Shown: positions 52,684 through 62,624, numbered from the stretch's first letter. The stretch: DNA of 64,000 nucleotides from an uncultured Marinomonas sp. (GCA_947493575.1 CANLRQ010000001.1:124001-188000), one strand, 5' to 3'. The notes: generated by a model from the letters alone, not told the origin. Numbers and translations are program-made.

Positions 52684-54798
52684 ATGTACCGTATTGAAGA
52701 TTTAGCAACGACGCTTAGCCAATATTTGCCTTACGAACAAGTTGCCATTATTAAACGTGCGTATTATTACGCCGAGCAGGCACACGATGGCCAACGTAGA
52801 AAGAGTGGTGAACCCTATGTAATTCACCCTTTAGCTGTAGCTCAAATCCTTGCTGATATCCGCATGGACTGTGATGGACTCACCGCAGCTTTATTACATG
52901 ATGTTATTGAAGACACAGGCATTAGCCGAGAAGCTTTAACTAAGCAATTTGGCGAAAGCGTTGCCAGTTTAGTAGACGGTGTGAGCAAGTTAACCCATTT
53001 AGAGTTTAATAACCAACTCGAAAAACAAGCTCATAACTTTCAAAAAATGGCTATGGCCATGGCCGATGACATACGTGTCATATTGGTTAAGTTGGCAGAT
53101 AGGTTGCACAATATGCGCACCCTTGATTCCATGCCTGCCCATAAAAAGCGCCGCATTGCCAAAGAAACGCTAGAAATTTATGCCCCGATCGCCAATCGAT
53201 TAGGCATGTATAATTTTCGAATTGATCTAGAAAGCCTTGCTTTTAATGCTTATTACCCTCTGCGTTCAAGGATGCTGCAAAGAGCCATACATAAGCGCTA
53301 CGGTCAACGAACACAAGACAAAGAAACACTTGAGAAATACATCCACGGAGAGCTTGCCGCCGATTACATTGATGCCAACATTAGTGTAAGAGAAAAGCAT
53401 ATCTACAGCATTTATCAAAAAATGCAGAAAAAGCGACGATCACTAACAGACATCATGGATGTTCTTGGAGTTCGAATCGTCACTGATAAGCCAGATAACT
53501 GCTATCGCATCCTTGGAATCGTTCACTCTCTCTTCAAGCCGGTTGAAAGCCGCTTTAAAGATTACATAGCTGTACCCAAATCCAATGGTTACCAATCTCT
53601 CCATACTACCGTTGTCGCTAATGGTTTGCCTATGGAAGTACAAATCCGTACCAAAGAGATGGAAATGGTTGCCAGCAATGGCATTGCAGCGCATTGGGCC
53701 TATAAGTCCAAAGATTCACAAGCTAATATGTCCCATAGCCATGATCGCGCAACAAAATGGGTACAAGAAATGCTCGAAATTCAGCAAAAATCTGGTAATG
53801 CCATTGATTTTGTTGATAACGTTAAAAATGATCTTTTCCCCGGTGAAGTTTACGTCTTCACACCTAAAGGCAATATTATTGAATTGCCAACTGGAGCAAC
53901 GCCTGTAGACTTTGCTTATGGGGTGCATACTCAAATTGGTAATACCTGTATTTCTTGTCGTATTAATCGACGACTCGCACCACTTAGCACCCAATTAGAA
54001 AGCGGACAAACAGTTGAGATCATCACCGCCAAAAGTGCCCAACCCAACGTGGCATGGCTCAGTTTCGCTATCACAGGTAAAGCCCGCACTAACATTCGTC
54101 ATTATCTCAAAAGCAAACAAACAGAAAATGCCATTGCAGTTGGCTACCGACTTCTTACCCGCTCCTTAAATGCCTTCAAAACAAATATAGAAGACCTTGA
54201 AGAAACGCAGATTCAAAAAGTTTTGGACTACTACCAATTAGCTTCCATGAACGATTTACTTGAATCCATTGGTAAAGGCAGACATGTAGGCTACTTAGTT
54301 ACCCGACAATTGTTCCCTAACTTTAATGAAGATGAATTGGTTACCCCCACGTCATTCAAGTTAAACGGCTCAGAAGGTATGCTGATTTCCTATGCTAAAT
54401 GTTGCTCACCAATCCCTGGTGACCCTATAGCCGGTTATGCTCAAGTCGATAAAGGCATTGTTATTCATCACTTAAACTGCACCAATATTCAAGATCATTT
54501 GAAAAACCCCGAGCAATACATTCGAATGTCATGGGGCAAAGAAATTGAAGAAGACCTTGCGATTAGTCTTATAGTCAGTTTTGTTAATGAAAGAGGCGCT
54601 GTTTCAAAAATAGCTAGCTCTATCGGAGATACAGACTATCAAGTCTCGAACTTGGATATCATTGAACGAGGCAGAGTTAGTCGCCTGCGTTTAAACATTA
54701 CCGTTACTAGTCGAGTGGGTCTTGCCGATGTAATGCGTCGCATCAAGTCCGTTCGATGTGTTGAAAAAGTTATTAGGGAAACCGTCACTACAAAATAA
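52684..54798 (+). CDS. spoT: Bifunctional (p)ppGpp synthetase/hydrolase SpoT
   Basis: A 704-residue Rel/SpoT protein. The HD hydrolase domain (YYYAEQAHDGQRRKSGEPYVIHPL, LLHDVIEDTGIS, LVKLADRLHNMRTL) covers about 20-200. The synthetase domain (DVLGVRIVTDKPDNCYRILGIVHSLFKPVESRFKDYIAVPKSNGYQSLHTTVV) covers about 250-350. The RFKD motif, as opposed to ExDD of RelA, is typical of bifunctional enzymes. TGS (EVYVFTPKGNIIELPTGATPVDFAY) and a C-terminal ACT domain follow. I start at ATG 52684, six bases after GGAG; a GTG at 52681 is also possible. Confidence 0.96.
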   Translation: MYRIEDLATTLSQYLPYEQVAIIKRAYYYAEQAHDGQRRKSGEPYVIHPLAVAQILADIRMDCDGLTAALLHDVIEDTGISREALTKQFGESVASLVDGVSKLTHLEFNNQLEKQAHNFQKMAMAMADDIRVILVKLADRLHNMRTLDSMPAHKKRRIAKETLEIYAPIANRLGMYNFRIDLESLAFNAYYPLRSRMLQRAIHKRYGQRTQDKETLEKYIHGELAADYIDANISVREKHIYSIYQKMQKKRRSLTDIMDVLGVRIVTDKPDNCYRILGIVHSLFKPVESRFKDYIAVPKSNGYQSLHTTVVANGLPMEVQIRTKEMEMVASNGIAAHWAYKSKDSQANMSHSHDRATKWVQEMLEIQQKSGNAIDFVDNVKNDLFPGEVYVFTPKGNIIELPTGATPVDFAYGVHTQIGNTCISCRINRRLAPLSTQLESGQTVEIITAKSAQPNVAWLSFAITGKARTNIRHYLKSKQTENAIAVGYRLLTRSLNAFKTNIEDLEETQIQKVLDYYQLASMNDLLESIGKGRHVGYLVTRQLFPNFNEDELVTPTSFKLNGSEGMLISYAKCCSPIPGDPIAGYAQVDKGIVIHHLNCTNIQDHLKNPEQYIRMSWGKEIEEDLAISLIVSFVNERGAVSKIASSIGDTDYQVSNLDIIERGRVSRLRLNITVTSRVGLADVMRRIKSVRCVEKVIRETVTTK

Positions 54799-54850
54799 AA
54801 CACTACTCTACGAGTAGATAATCTCAATTATTAAATTAGGAAGTTGTACC

Positions 54851-55237
54851 ATGTCCAAAGAAGTTATTTTTACTGAAAACGCACCACAGGCCATTGGCCC
54901 CTACTCTCAAGCAGTTCGCGCAGGCAATACGGTTTACCTTTCTGGGCAAATCCCATTAGTGCCAGCAACAATGGAATTGATCAGTGAAGACGTAAAAGAA
55001 CAAACGACTCAAGTTTTTAAGAACTTACAAGCAGTTTGTGAAGCGGCTGGAGGTTCGTTAAAAGACATAGTAAAACTTAATATTTATATGACAGATTTAG
55101 GTAACTTTAACGCTGTAAACGAAGTTATGGTTGAGTTCTTCCAAGTACCTTACCCTGCTCGTGCCGCACTTGGCGTGCGAGCGCTACCGAAAAACGTCGA
55201 AGTAGAAATTGAAGGCGTTATGGTTTTAGAAGACTAA
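54851..55237 (+). CDS. ridA: RidA family enamine/imine deaminase
   Basis: A 128-residue trimeric-type protein. [26 protein letters not shown] is the RidA start, [21 protein letters not shown] follows, and [22 protein letters not shown] contains the catalytic Arg and signature end. It hydrolyses reactive enamine or imine intermediates made by PLP enzymes. It follows spoT by 52 bases, as in many relatives, so it may be part of the same operon. Confidence 0.96.
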   Translation: MSKEVIFTENAPQAIGPYSQAVRAGNTVYLSGQIPLVPATMELISEDVKEQTTQVFKNLQAVCEAAGGSLKDIVKLNIYMTDLGNFNAVNEVMVEFFQVPYPARAALGVRALPKNVEVEIEGVMVLED

Positions 55238-55265
55238 CCTCAGATTTCTACCAATAAAGATGCAT

Positions 55266-55295
55266 AAGACCCAAGTATCAATACTGGGTCTTATT
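55266..55295. terminator. Bidirectional terminator between ridA and the SDR gene
   Basis: AAGACCCAAGTAT, short loop, ATACTGGGTCTT, then ATTTT. It overlaps the last bases of the convergent SDR gene. Confidence 0.75.
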
Positions 55296-56139
55296 TTGCT
55301 CTATACTCTGCCAATAACCCCTCATAACCTAAAATATAACTTGGATATAAAAATTGATATCCAGCATTGATAATCGCAGCATTAGATAAACGCTTACCAG
55401 ATACAGGTAAAAAGCCATTTTCAGCAAGATCTACTGGTAGCATAGGTTCCACATTCATTTGGCTCGCTAACCAGAGCTTCACCTCCCATTGAGAAACTGG
55501 TTGACTGTCTGTGCCAATATAAACTTTTTCTAACATCTGACCTGCAATGTGTAAGCCTGCTAAAAAAACAAGCAATTCCACACAATCATCCCTGTGTATT
55601 CGATTCGTCCATTGATTGGCTTTCCATACATCTTTATTGGCAATCGATTCAATTAAGCGCAATCGCCCTGGCCCATAAATACCTGAAAAACGCACACTGG
55701 TTGCCGATAAGTGCTCAGTGAGTAATGTCTCTGTATCTATTAATACATTTGCAGTAGGACTGTTAGGTAAAGCAGTATCTTGTTCATCTAATACGCAACC
55801 AAAGTTTTGTCCATAAACGCTGGTACTTGATACAAAGAAAACTTTTGGAGGCGACTCACAAGGCTTATAACGTTCAACAAGTTTTTCAGCGGTGTTGAAA
55901 TACGCCTCTTTATAAGCGTCTACTCTTCTAGCTTGAGGTGTCATAATTAAGAAGACGATATCGGCATCAGGCAGCAGGTTGAGATCCATACTCACAAGGT
56001 CACCAGTTATCCCCATTACATCTTTTGGAAACAAAGTACCTTGACGGCGAATACCAGTCACAGTATGGCCTTTCTCTACCAAACACTCGGCCAAACGTGA
56101 ACCAATATCACCACAGCCTGCAATCAAGATTTTAGACAT
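55291..56139 (-). CDS. NAD-dependent epimerase/dehydratase family (extended SDR, YeeZ-like)
   Basis: A 282-residue Rossmann protein. KILIAGCGDIGSRLAECLVEKGHTVTGIRR gives the GxxGxxG nucleotide motif near residues 8-14. VFFVSSTSVYGQN is the SDR Ser/Tyr region. SVRFSGIYGPGRLRLI and NRIHRDDCVELL match YeeZ-type proteins. The substrate is not known. It is divergent from oxyR with about 100 bases between. Confidence 0.88.
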   Translation of the reverse strand: MSKILIAGCGDIGSRLAECLVEKGHTVTGIRRQGTLFPKDVMGITGDLVSMDLNLLPDADIVFLIMTPQARRVDAYKEAYFNTAEKLVERYKPCESPPKVFFVSSTSVYGQNFGCVLDEQDTALPNSPTANVLIDTETLLTEHLSATSVRFSGIYGPGRLRLIESIANKDVWKANQWTNRIHRDDCVELLVFLAGLHIAGQMLEKVYIGTDSQPVSQWEVKLWLASQMNVEPMLPVDLAENGFLPVSGKRLSNAAIINAGYQFLYPSYILGYEGLLAEYRAK

Positions 56140-56237
56140 ACCTCAACTCCTCTTTGCTTCCATTTTTTAGAGTATACTTTATTAAAATATGTATTATCAT
56201 AGTTATTAGCAATGAAATAATGAAAGGTAGAAACACC

Positions 56238-57143
56238 ATGACGTTAACCGAATTGAAATACATCGTAATGCTCGCCGATGAACAACATTTTGGTCGAGCA
56301 GCCGAAAGATGTAATGTTTCTCAACCCACCTTAAGTGTCGCTGTCAAAAAATTAGAAGAGGAGCTTGGCACAGCCATTTTTGAGCGAAGTAAGAACTCTG
56401 TTTATATTACTCCACTTGGCGATCAAATCATTCTTCAGGCTAAAAAAGTCCTAGAACAGGCGAATGTTGTAAAAGAATTGGCGGCCTCAGGAAAGAATCA
56501 GTTAGAAAGCCCGCTCAAAGTTGGGGCAATTTATACCATTGCTCCTTATTTATTTCCTCATATGATTCCCTATTTGCATTCGCTAACAGATGGCATGCCT
56601 CTGATGATAGAGGAAAATCTCACTGAAAACTTAAGGCCCAAACTGCGCAATGGGGAGCTTGATGCTATTATCGTCGCTCTTCCATTCAAAGAACCTGATG
56701 TTGTTACTCAATCTATTTATGAGGAAGAGTTTGTTGTACTCATGCCGAAAAATCACCCTTGGACAACTCTCCAACACGTGCATACGGATCAATTAAGCAC
56801 TGATAACTTATTGGTTTTAGGAAAAGGCCACTGTTTTAGTGACCAAGTTATGGAAGCATGCCCAATATTAAATGAAGACGAGTATGGCTCAGCCAGAACA
56901 GTTGTGAATGGCAGTTCATTAGAAACGATTCGCTATATGGTTGCGTCAGGCTTAGGAGTCACTGTTTTGCCTAAATCAGCCGTCACAAATATTGACCATA
57001 GCCTGCTTGAAATACGCCCCTTTGCCTCTCCGGTACCGAAAAGAACCGTTGCACTAGCATGGCGCATAAGTTTCCCAAGACCCAAGGCAATTGACGCGCT
57101 CAGCCAGTCCATTAAAGATGCGTGTCAGAAGCTGTCTTTATAA
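56238..57143 (+). CDS. oxyR: Hydrogen-peroxide-responsive regulator OxyR
   Basis: A 301-residue LysR-family sensor. MTLTELKYIVMLADEQHFGRAAERCNVSQPTLSVAVKKLEEELGTAIFERS is the OxyR-type winged helix. The redox pair sits in GKGHCFSDQVMEACP as C199 and C208, identical in numbering to E. coli OxyR; peroxide turns them into a disulfide. LGVTVLPKSAV is in the C-terminal domain. I use ATG 56238 (AAAGG eight bases upstream); the ATG at 56154 adds 28 residues absent from homologues. recG follows 42 bases later, an arrangement also seen in Pseudomonas. Confidence 0.95.
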   Translation: MTLTELKYIVMLADEQHFGRAAERCNVSQPTLSVAVKKLEEELGTAIFERSKNSVYITPLGDQIILQAKKVLEQANVVKELAASGKNQLESPLKVGAIYTIAPYLFPHMIPYLHSLTDGMPLMIEENLTENLRPKLRNGELDAIIVALPFKEPDVVTQSIYEEEFVVLMPKNHPWTTLQHVHTDQLSTDNLLVLGKGHCFSDQVMEACPILNEDEYGSARTVVNGSSLETIRYMVASGLGVTVLPKSAVTNIDHSLLEIRPFASPVPKRTVALAWRISFPRPKAIDALSQSIKDACQKLSL

Positions 57144-57185
57144 TTGCCTCGACACCGTCTTCAAACCACTTACTAGGGTGCATTT

Positions 57186-59264
57186 ATGTCAAGCTTAGAA
57201 ACCATTCCCGTTACTGACTTAAAAGGTGTAGGCAGTGCTGTTGCGGAGAAATTATCTAAGTTACACATACACAGCCTACAAGATTTAATATTCCACCTTC
57301 CAATACGCTATCAAGATAGAACAAAAATTGTCCCCATTGGGCGGCTACATCTTGGTGATGAAGTGGTTATTGAAGGCGAAGTGACACAGTGCAACGTCGC
57401 CATGGGCAAGCGAAGGAGCCTTTTATGTCGTGTAAAGGATCAAACTGGCAGCATTATGCTACGCTTCTTTCATTTTACTGCGGCACAAAAAAAGCAACTT
57501 GAATCAGGTAAATCAATCCGTTGCTTTGGAGAAGTGAAACGTGGTGGAACGGGGTTTGAAATGTTCCACCCAGAATATACCTTAAGTGACGAATTCGAAC
57601 CTCATACTGAAAAAACACAACTGACGCCAATTTATCCGTTAACTGAAGGGCTAACACAGTTAAAAATTCGTGCCTTTTGTGAACAAGCTCTAGAAAGGTT
57701 AACGCCTTATAACTTAAGCGAGTGGTTACCCGAGTCAATACGCACTCAGTTTCATCTACCGCCACTCATTGACTCTATTAGATACCTACATCAGCCTCCA
57801 ACAGAAGCAGACACAGCCCTACTTGCTTCAGGAAAGCATCCAGCTCAATTTAGGTTATCTTTTGAAGAACTGCTAGCCCATCAACTCAGTTTAGTAAATA
57901 AAAAACAACTGGCCAAATTAGATAGATCACCTGTTATTGAAGACAATGGCGACCTGTTTCATCAGCTCCTTGCCGGCCTTCCCTTTGAACCAACTAAGGC
58001 CCAACAAAGGGTATTTAAAGAAATTATGCACGACCTTGGTTCAGGTCATCCAATGCTTAGATTGGTTCAAGGAGATGTGGGTTCAGGGAAAACCCTTGTT
58101 GCAGCGATGGCAGCCTCCACATTTATTCAGAAAGGATTACAAGTTGCCATTATGGCACCTACAGAAATACTTGCAGAACAGCACTTTATTAATTTTAAAC
58201 AGTGGTTTGAACCTCTAGGAATTTCTGTGGCCTGGTTAGTTGGCAAACTCAAAGGAAAAGCAAGATCGGCTCAACTGGAAAATATAGCCAACGGCAGTGC
58301 GTTAGTGGTTGTTGGCACCCATGCGCTCTTTCAAAATAGCGTCCAATTCCATAACTTATCCTTGGCTATTATTGATGAACAACATAGGTTTGGTGTTCAT
58401 CAACGTATGGCTTTACGCGAAAAAGGTGTCGATGGATTATTACAACCTCATCAACTGATTATGACCGCAACTCCGATTCCTAGAACACTTGCTATGTCTG
58501 CTTACGCTGACTTAGATTGTTCGGTGATTGATGAATTACCTCCCGGTCGAACGCCTGTCACCACAGTTGTGGTTTCTGACCAAAGGCGTCTTGAAGTAAT
58601 AGATAGAGTAAAAGCCGCTTGCGAAGATGGAAAGCAAGCTTATTGGGTTTGCACACTGGTTGAAGAATCAGAAGCATTACAATGCCAAGCAGCAGAAGAT
58701 ACAGCCAGCATGCTCTCAGAGCAATTAAGTGAACTCTCTATAGGCTTAGTTCATGGTCGATTAAAGCCTCAAGAAAAAGCGGACATTATGGCCAGCTTTA
58801 AACAAGGTGATATTCAACTATTGGTCGCTACCACTGTCATTGAAGTCGGCGTAGATGTTCCAAACGCCAGTCTAATGGTCATCGAAAACCCTGAAAGGCT
58901 CGGATTAGCACAACTGCATCAATTACGAGGTCGAGTTGGTAGAGGTAAAGCTGCCAGTCATTGCGTGTTGCTTTATAAAACACCATTAAGCCAACATGGA
59001 AAAGAACGTTTATCTATCATGAGAGAAACATCTGATGGGTTTAAAATCGCAGAAAAGGATTTAGAAATACGAGGGCCAGGAGAGCTATTAGGATCTAGAC
59101 AAACAGGGTTAATGGAATTCAAAGTGGCGGATTTGCAACGAGACAAGGCAATGTTGGAACAAGTACAAAGTGCGGCTTTACTAATGCATCAATCGCACCA
59201 TGATCATATCGCCCATTTATTGTCTCGCTGGTTACCAGCACAGCAAGATTATTTGCGAGTTTAA
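57186..59264 (+). CDS. recG: ATP-dependent DNA helicase RecG
   Basis: A 692-residue junction helicase. The wedge/OB domain (IPIRYQDRTKIVPIGRLHLGDEVVIEGEVTQC) lies at about 40-150. Helicase motifs are: I RLVQGDVGSGKTLVA, Ia IMAPTEILAEQH, II IIDEQHRFGVHQR, III LIMTATPIPRTLA, V ATTVIEVGVDVPNASLMVIE, VI QLHQLRGRVGRGKAASHC. The C-terminal ILRIMRET-type TRG region (LSIMRETSDGFKIAEKDLEIRGPGELLGSRQTG) is intact. It remodels stalled forks and R-loops. Usual length. Confidence 0.97.
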   Translation: MSSLETIPVTDLKGVGSAVAEKLSKLHIHSLQDLIFHLPIRYQDRTKIVPIGRLHLGDEVVIEGEVTQCNVAMGKRRSLLCRVKDQTGSIMLRFFHFTAAQKKQLESGKSIRCFGEVKRGGTGFEMFHPEYTLSDEFEPHTEKTQLTPIYPLTEGLTQLKIRAFCEQALERLTPYNLSEWLPESIRTQFHLPPLIDSIRYLHQPPTEADTALLASGKHPAQFRLSFEELLAHQLSLVNKKQLAKLDRSPVIEDNGDLFHQLLAGLPFEPTKAQQRVFKEIMHDLGSGHPMLRLVQGDVGSGKTLVAAMAASTFIQKGLQVAIMAPTEILAEQHFINFKQWFEPLGISVAWLVGKLKGKARSAQLENIANGSALVVVGTHALFQNSVQFHNLSLAIIDEQHRFGVHQRMALREKGVDGLLQPHQLIMTATPIPRTLAMSAYADLDCSVIDELPPGRTPVTTVVVSDQRRLEVIDRVKAACEDGKQAYWVCTLVEESEALQCQAAEDTASMLSEQLSELSIGLVHGRLKPQEKADIMASFKQGDIQLLVATTVIEVGVDVPNASLMVIENPERLGLAQLHQLRGRVGRGKAASHCVLLYKTPLSQHGKERLSIMRETSDGFKIAEKDLEIRGPGELLGSRQTGLMEFKVADLQRDKAMLEQVQSAALLMHQSHHDHIAHLLSRWLPAQQDYLRV

Positions 59265-59274
59265 ATCACACTCT

Positions 59275-59751
59275 CTAACGAATATTCACTACTGTGGTGT
59301 TTTTTACTTCTTCCATGGCAACATACGTTCTTGATTCTCTCACATGAGGCAATGTCAATAACGTTTCGCCTAACAGAAGTCGATAGGCATCCATATCCGG
59401 AACTCGAGCTTTAACTAAATATTCAAAGTCGCCTGCGATCAAATGGCACTCTAATACTTCAGGAATTTTAGTAACAGCATCTTTGAACTCATGAAACCCT
59501 TCAGGAGACGTTGTTTTCAATCGAATCTCTACAAATACAAGCAAGCCTGCTTCTACTTTTCTAGGGTTTACTAATGCACAATATCCCGTAATGTAGCCAT
59601 TTCGCTCCAACCTACGCACACGCTCTAAACAAGGCGTTGCACTTAAACCAACTCGACTGGCTAATTCCACATTAGACAGTCTGCCATTGATTTGTAATTC
59701 ACGAAGAATTTTTTTATCAAGCCGATCAAGAGGCTTTGACGAGTTATCCAT
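59275..59751 (-). CDS. lrp: Lrp/AsnC-family transcriptional regulator (Lrp)
   Basis: A 158-residue regulator highly similar to leucine-responsive protein. DRLDKKILRELQINGRLSNVELASRVGLSATPCLERVRRLERNGYITGYCALVNP is the HTH, and the RAM domain follows (LLVFVEIRLKTTSPEGFHEFKDAVTKIPEVLECHLIAGDFEYLVKARVPDMDAYRLLLGETLLTLPHVRESRTYVAMEEVK). It senses amino acids and bends DNA as an octamer. It is divergent from the aap amino-acid importer operon, which could be a target. The target inference is positional. Confidence 0.95.
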   Translation of the reverse strand: MDNSSKPLDRLDKKILRELQINGRLSNVELASRVGLSATPCLERVRRLERNGYITGYCALVNPRKVEAGLLVFVEIRLKTTSPEGFHEFKDAVTKIPEVLECHLIAGDFEYLVKARVPDMDAYRLLLGETLLTLPHVRESRTYVAMEEVKNTTVVNIR

Positions 59752-60311
59752 CGTTAATGGACCTCCTTACAAATAAGGTTAAGCTGACTCTATAAGTATA
59801 GGGTGAGAATGGGTGGTGGAACACCCAACGCCATCCAATACTCACTATTTAGAATTAATATCGTTCTTTTTAGTTGCTATGCACCAAAATAGAGCTACCC
59901 TTATGAGGAATGTAACAAAGAAATTGCAATTAAATACACTTGTGATCTATAGAAATACAATTTTTTAATAAATATATCAGCACACTGTACACCATTTTTT
60001 AATAAAGGAAGGAATAGTTTTATTTAAAGAATACTTTTTATGTGATTACATTTATAAATCAAGTGTTCGTTTTTTAGACTATTTTTACTTTTAATTGTCA
60101 GAATGACGATAGAAAGCAGCATTTTTTTCTTGACTACCGCCGCTGAAGAGTCATTCTATATAGCAAGCGGTGGACTTCACAGAATAATCCGCTGAAAAAC
60201 CACAACAAAAAGAATAATAAGGTGTTGGCACAATCTTTGCTTTATATATTTTGACGAATAATAAAATAATGTAAATGTTAACAACTAAGAATGGCCTGGG
60301 AGGCTCAAATA
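59752..60311. other. Divergent control region of lrp and aapJQMP
   Basis: 560 bases without genes. Contains a sigma-54 promoter match (60226-60241) and an NtrC-like half palindrome TGCACCAAAATAGAGC at 59880-59895. The rest is AT-rich, likely bent DNA suited to enhancer looping. The lrp promoter is on the left side. Confidence 0.6.
60226..60241 (+). promoter_or_regulatory. Sigma-54 (RpoN) promoter of the aap operon
   Basis: TGGCAC AATCT TTGCT matches the -24/-12 consensus (TGGCAC-N5-TTGCW) exactly. It lies about 70 bases upstream of the aapJ start, in the transcribing orientation. Aap importers are commonly under nitrogen (NtrC/RpoN) control. Confidence 0.82.
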
Positions 60312-61334
60312 ATGAAATCGAATGTAAGTAAGTTACTTTCTACAGCCGCAATTGCAGTTACTGTTAGTGCTGGTGCAACTGCTGGTACGCTAGATGATGT
60401 TAAAGCAAAAGGCTTTATCCAATGTGGTGTAAGTCAAGGTGTTCCAGGTTTCTCGAACGCAGATGACAAAGGTAACTGGACAGGTATCGATGTTGACTCA
60501 TGCCGTGCAGCCGCTGCAGCCGTTTTTGGTGATGCAACAAAAGTGAAATTCACTCCACTTTCTGCGAAAGAACGTTTCACTGCTCTACAATCTGGTGAAA
60601 TCGATATTCTTTCTCGTAACACAACTTGGACTTACACACGTGACTCTTCTTTGGGTCTAGATTTCACTACTGTGAACTTCTATGACGGTCAAGGTTTCAT
60701 GGCTCGTAAAGATCTAGGTGTTGAATCAGCAAAAGATCTTGATGGTGCAACAGTTTGTACTGAGCAAGGTACAACAACTGAATTAAACATGGCTGACTTC
60801 TTCCGTAAAAATGGCTTGTCATACGTTCCTGTTATCGTACAGAAAGCAGACGAAGCACTAGCTGCTTATGATTCTGGTCGTTGTGATGTATTCACTACGG
60901 ACAAATCAGGTCTTGCTGCGCATCGTTCAAAACTAGGCGATCCAAGTGCTCACGTAATTCTGCCAGAAACCATTTCTAAAGAGCCTCTTGGCCCTGTTGT
61001 ACGTCATGGCGACAACCAATGGAAAGATATTGTAACTTGGTCTATCTTCGTTCAAATTAACGCTGAAGAAATGGGTATTTCGTCTAAAAACGTTGCTCAA
61101 ATCAAAGCAGATACAAAAGATCCAGGCATCCGTCGTCTTCTAGGTGCTGAAGGTAACATGGGTGAGCAACTAGGTCTAAGCTCTAGCTGGGCATATGATG
61201 TAATCGCTCTAGTTGGTAACTACGGTGAAAGTTTCGAAAACAACGTAGGCCCTAACACTCCTGTAGGTCTACCACGTGGTGTTAACAACCTATGGACTGA
61301 AGGCGGTGTATTGTACGCGCCACCAGTTCGTTAA
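60312..61334 (+). CDS. aapJ: General L-amino-acid ABC transporter substrate-binding protein AapJ
   Basis: A 340-residue periplasmic receptor. A signal peptide covers about residues 1-24 (SKLLSTAAIAVTVSAGATAG). The family-3 SBP block follows (TLDDVKAKGFIQCGVSQGVPGFSNADDKGNWTGIDVDSCRAAAAAVFGDATKVKFTPLSAKERFTALQSGEIDILSRNTTWT), and the C-terminal LGLSSSWAYDVIALVGNYGESFENNVGPNTPVGLPRGVNNLW is characteristic of AapJ/BztA. It binds a wide range of L-amino acids, especially acidic ones. I start at 60312; the in-frame ATG at 60291 would add seven residues before the signal. aapQ, aapM and aapP follow. Confidence 0.95.
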   Translation: MKSNVSKLLSTAAIAVTVSAGATAGTLDDVKAKGFIQCGVSQGVPGFSNADDKGNWTGIDVDSCRAAAAAVFGDATKVKFTPLSAKERFTALQSGEIDILSRNTTWTYTRDSSLGLDFTTVNFYDGQGFMARKDLGVESAKDLDGATVCTEQGTTTELNMADFFRKNGLSYVPVIVQKADEALAAYDSGRCDVFTTDKSGLAAHRSKLGDPSAHVILPETISKEPLGPVVRHGDNQWKDIVTWSIFVQINAEEMGISSKNVAQIKADTKDPGIRRLLGAEGNMGEQLGLSSSWAYDVIALVGNYGESFENNVGPNTPVGLPRGVNNLWTEGGVLYAPPVR

Positions 61335-61365
61335 TATTTAATAATCTGTTAACACAATGGTATCG

Positions 61366-61391
61366 CACAGTTACATCTTTGTAGCTGTGCA
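61366..61391 (+). terminator. Intercistronic hairpin between aapJ and aapQ
   Basis: GCACAGTTAC, loop, GTAGCTGTGC (one G-T pair). No T run follows (ATCCCCC), so it more likely protects the aapJ mRNA 3' end or lowers read-through than ends transcription. Confidence 0.55.
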
Positions 61392-61439
61392 TCCCCCTCC
61401 TTTCCACATCTGACGAGCAATTCTTTTGCCTGAACCGAG

Positions 61440-62615
61440 ATGAGCGATAAAACTTCAACTAGTAATGAAAGCTTCCTGAATGATGCTGGCAACCGTGCCA
61501 TGCTCTTTCAAATAGCGCTTTTAGCCTTGGTTGTTTTTATAGGTTATTACCTATTCAGCAACCTTCAAGCTAACTTAGCGAACCGTGGAATATCTACAGG
61601 TTTTACCTTCTTAAATGAACCTGCTGGTTTCCCTGTTCTTATCCACTTAATCGAATACACTGAAGCAGACACTTATGGTCGAGCTTTTGTTGTTGCACTG
61701 CTTAATACCTTCGTAATTTCCTTCATAGGTATTGTGCTAGCGACACTAATTGGCATCGTGATGGGCTTAGCTAGGCTATCCCGTAACTGGCTAGTCGCTA
61801 GACTGGCTACTGTGTACATTGAATCCCTGCGAAATATTCCTTTATTGTTGCAAATGTTCTTTTGGTATTTTGCGGTACTATCAGCTCTACCATCCCCTAA
61901 AAACAGCCTTCTATTTGGCGACTTTATGCTGAACAAACGTGGCATATATTCTCCAAATCCGATTGTTCAAGATGGCTTTGGCTTAGTTATTTTTGGCTTT
62001 ATTGTTTCAATCATTGCGTCTATTGCATTGATCGTATGGGCTAAAAAACGACAAATAAGAACAGGTGACTGGTTCCCGGCTTACTGGGGTTCTTTAGGCA
62101 TTATGATTGTCGTAACCTTGGCTTTCTATTTTATTGCCGGATCTCCACTGGAATTCGACCTACCGCAAAAAAGTCGCTTTAACGTAACAGGTGGTATGGT
62201 ACTTCCTCCAGAATTTGTTGCGGTATTAATAGCCTTGGCTACATATACAGGCTCTTTCATTGCTGAGATCGTGCGTGCGGGTATTTTGTCTGTTAACTGG
62301 GGACAAACTGAAGCAGCTCGCTCATTGGGCTTAGCAGATAATCTGACTCAACGTATGATTGTATTGCCACAAGCACTACGAGTTATCATTCCTCCACTTA
62401 CTAGCCAATACTTAAACTTGGCGAAAAACTCTTCTTTAGGTGCGGCCATTGCTTACCCTGAATTAGTAGCAGTAGTGATGGGAACGACCCTAAACCAAAC
62501 AGGTCAAGCAATTGAAACTATTGGTTTATGTATGTTGGTATACGGTTCTTTGAGTTTATCCATATCTCTATTTATGAACTGGTATAACAAGAAAATGTCA
62601 TTAACTGAACGATAA
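61440..62615 (+). CDS. aapQ: Amino-acid ABC transporter permease AapQ
   Basis: A 391-residue permease, longer than HisM-type proteins, as is usual for AapQ/BztB. It has an N-terminal helix, FVVALLNTFVISFIGIVLATLIGIVMGLARLSRNWLVARLATVYIESLRNIPLLLQMFFWYFAVL, extra helices in the middle and the EAA loop GILSVNWGQTEAARSLGLADNLTQRMIVLPQALRVIIPPLTSQYLNLAKNSSLGAAIAYPEL. It forms the channel with AapM, encoded nine bases downstream. Confidence 0.94.
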   Translation: MSDKTSTSNESFLNDAGNRAMLFQIALLALVVFIGYYLFSNLQANLANRGISTGFTFLNEPAGFPVLIHLIEYTEADTYGRAFVVALLNTFVISFIGIVLATLIGIVMGLARLSRNWLVARLATVYIESLRNIPLLLQMFFWYFAVLSALPSPKNSLLFGDFMLNKRGIYSPNPIVQDGFGLVIFGFIVSIIASIALIVWAKKRQIRTGDWFPAYWGSLGIMIVVTLAFYFIAGSPLEFDLPQKSRFNVTGGMVLPPEFVAVLIALATYTGSFIAEIVRAGILSVNWGQTEAARSLGLADNLTQRMIVLPQALRVIIPPLTSQYLNLAKNSSLGAAIAYPELVAVVMGTTLNQTGQAIETIGLCMLVYGSLSLSISLFMNWYNKKMSLTER

Positions 62616-62624
62616 GAGGCGAAA

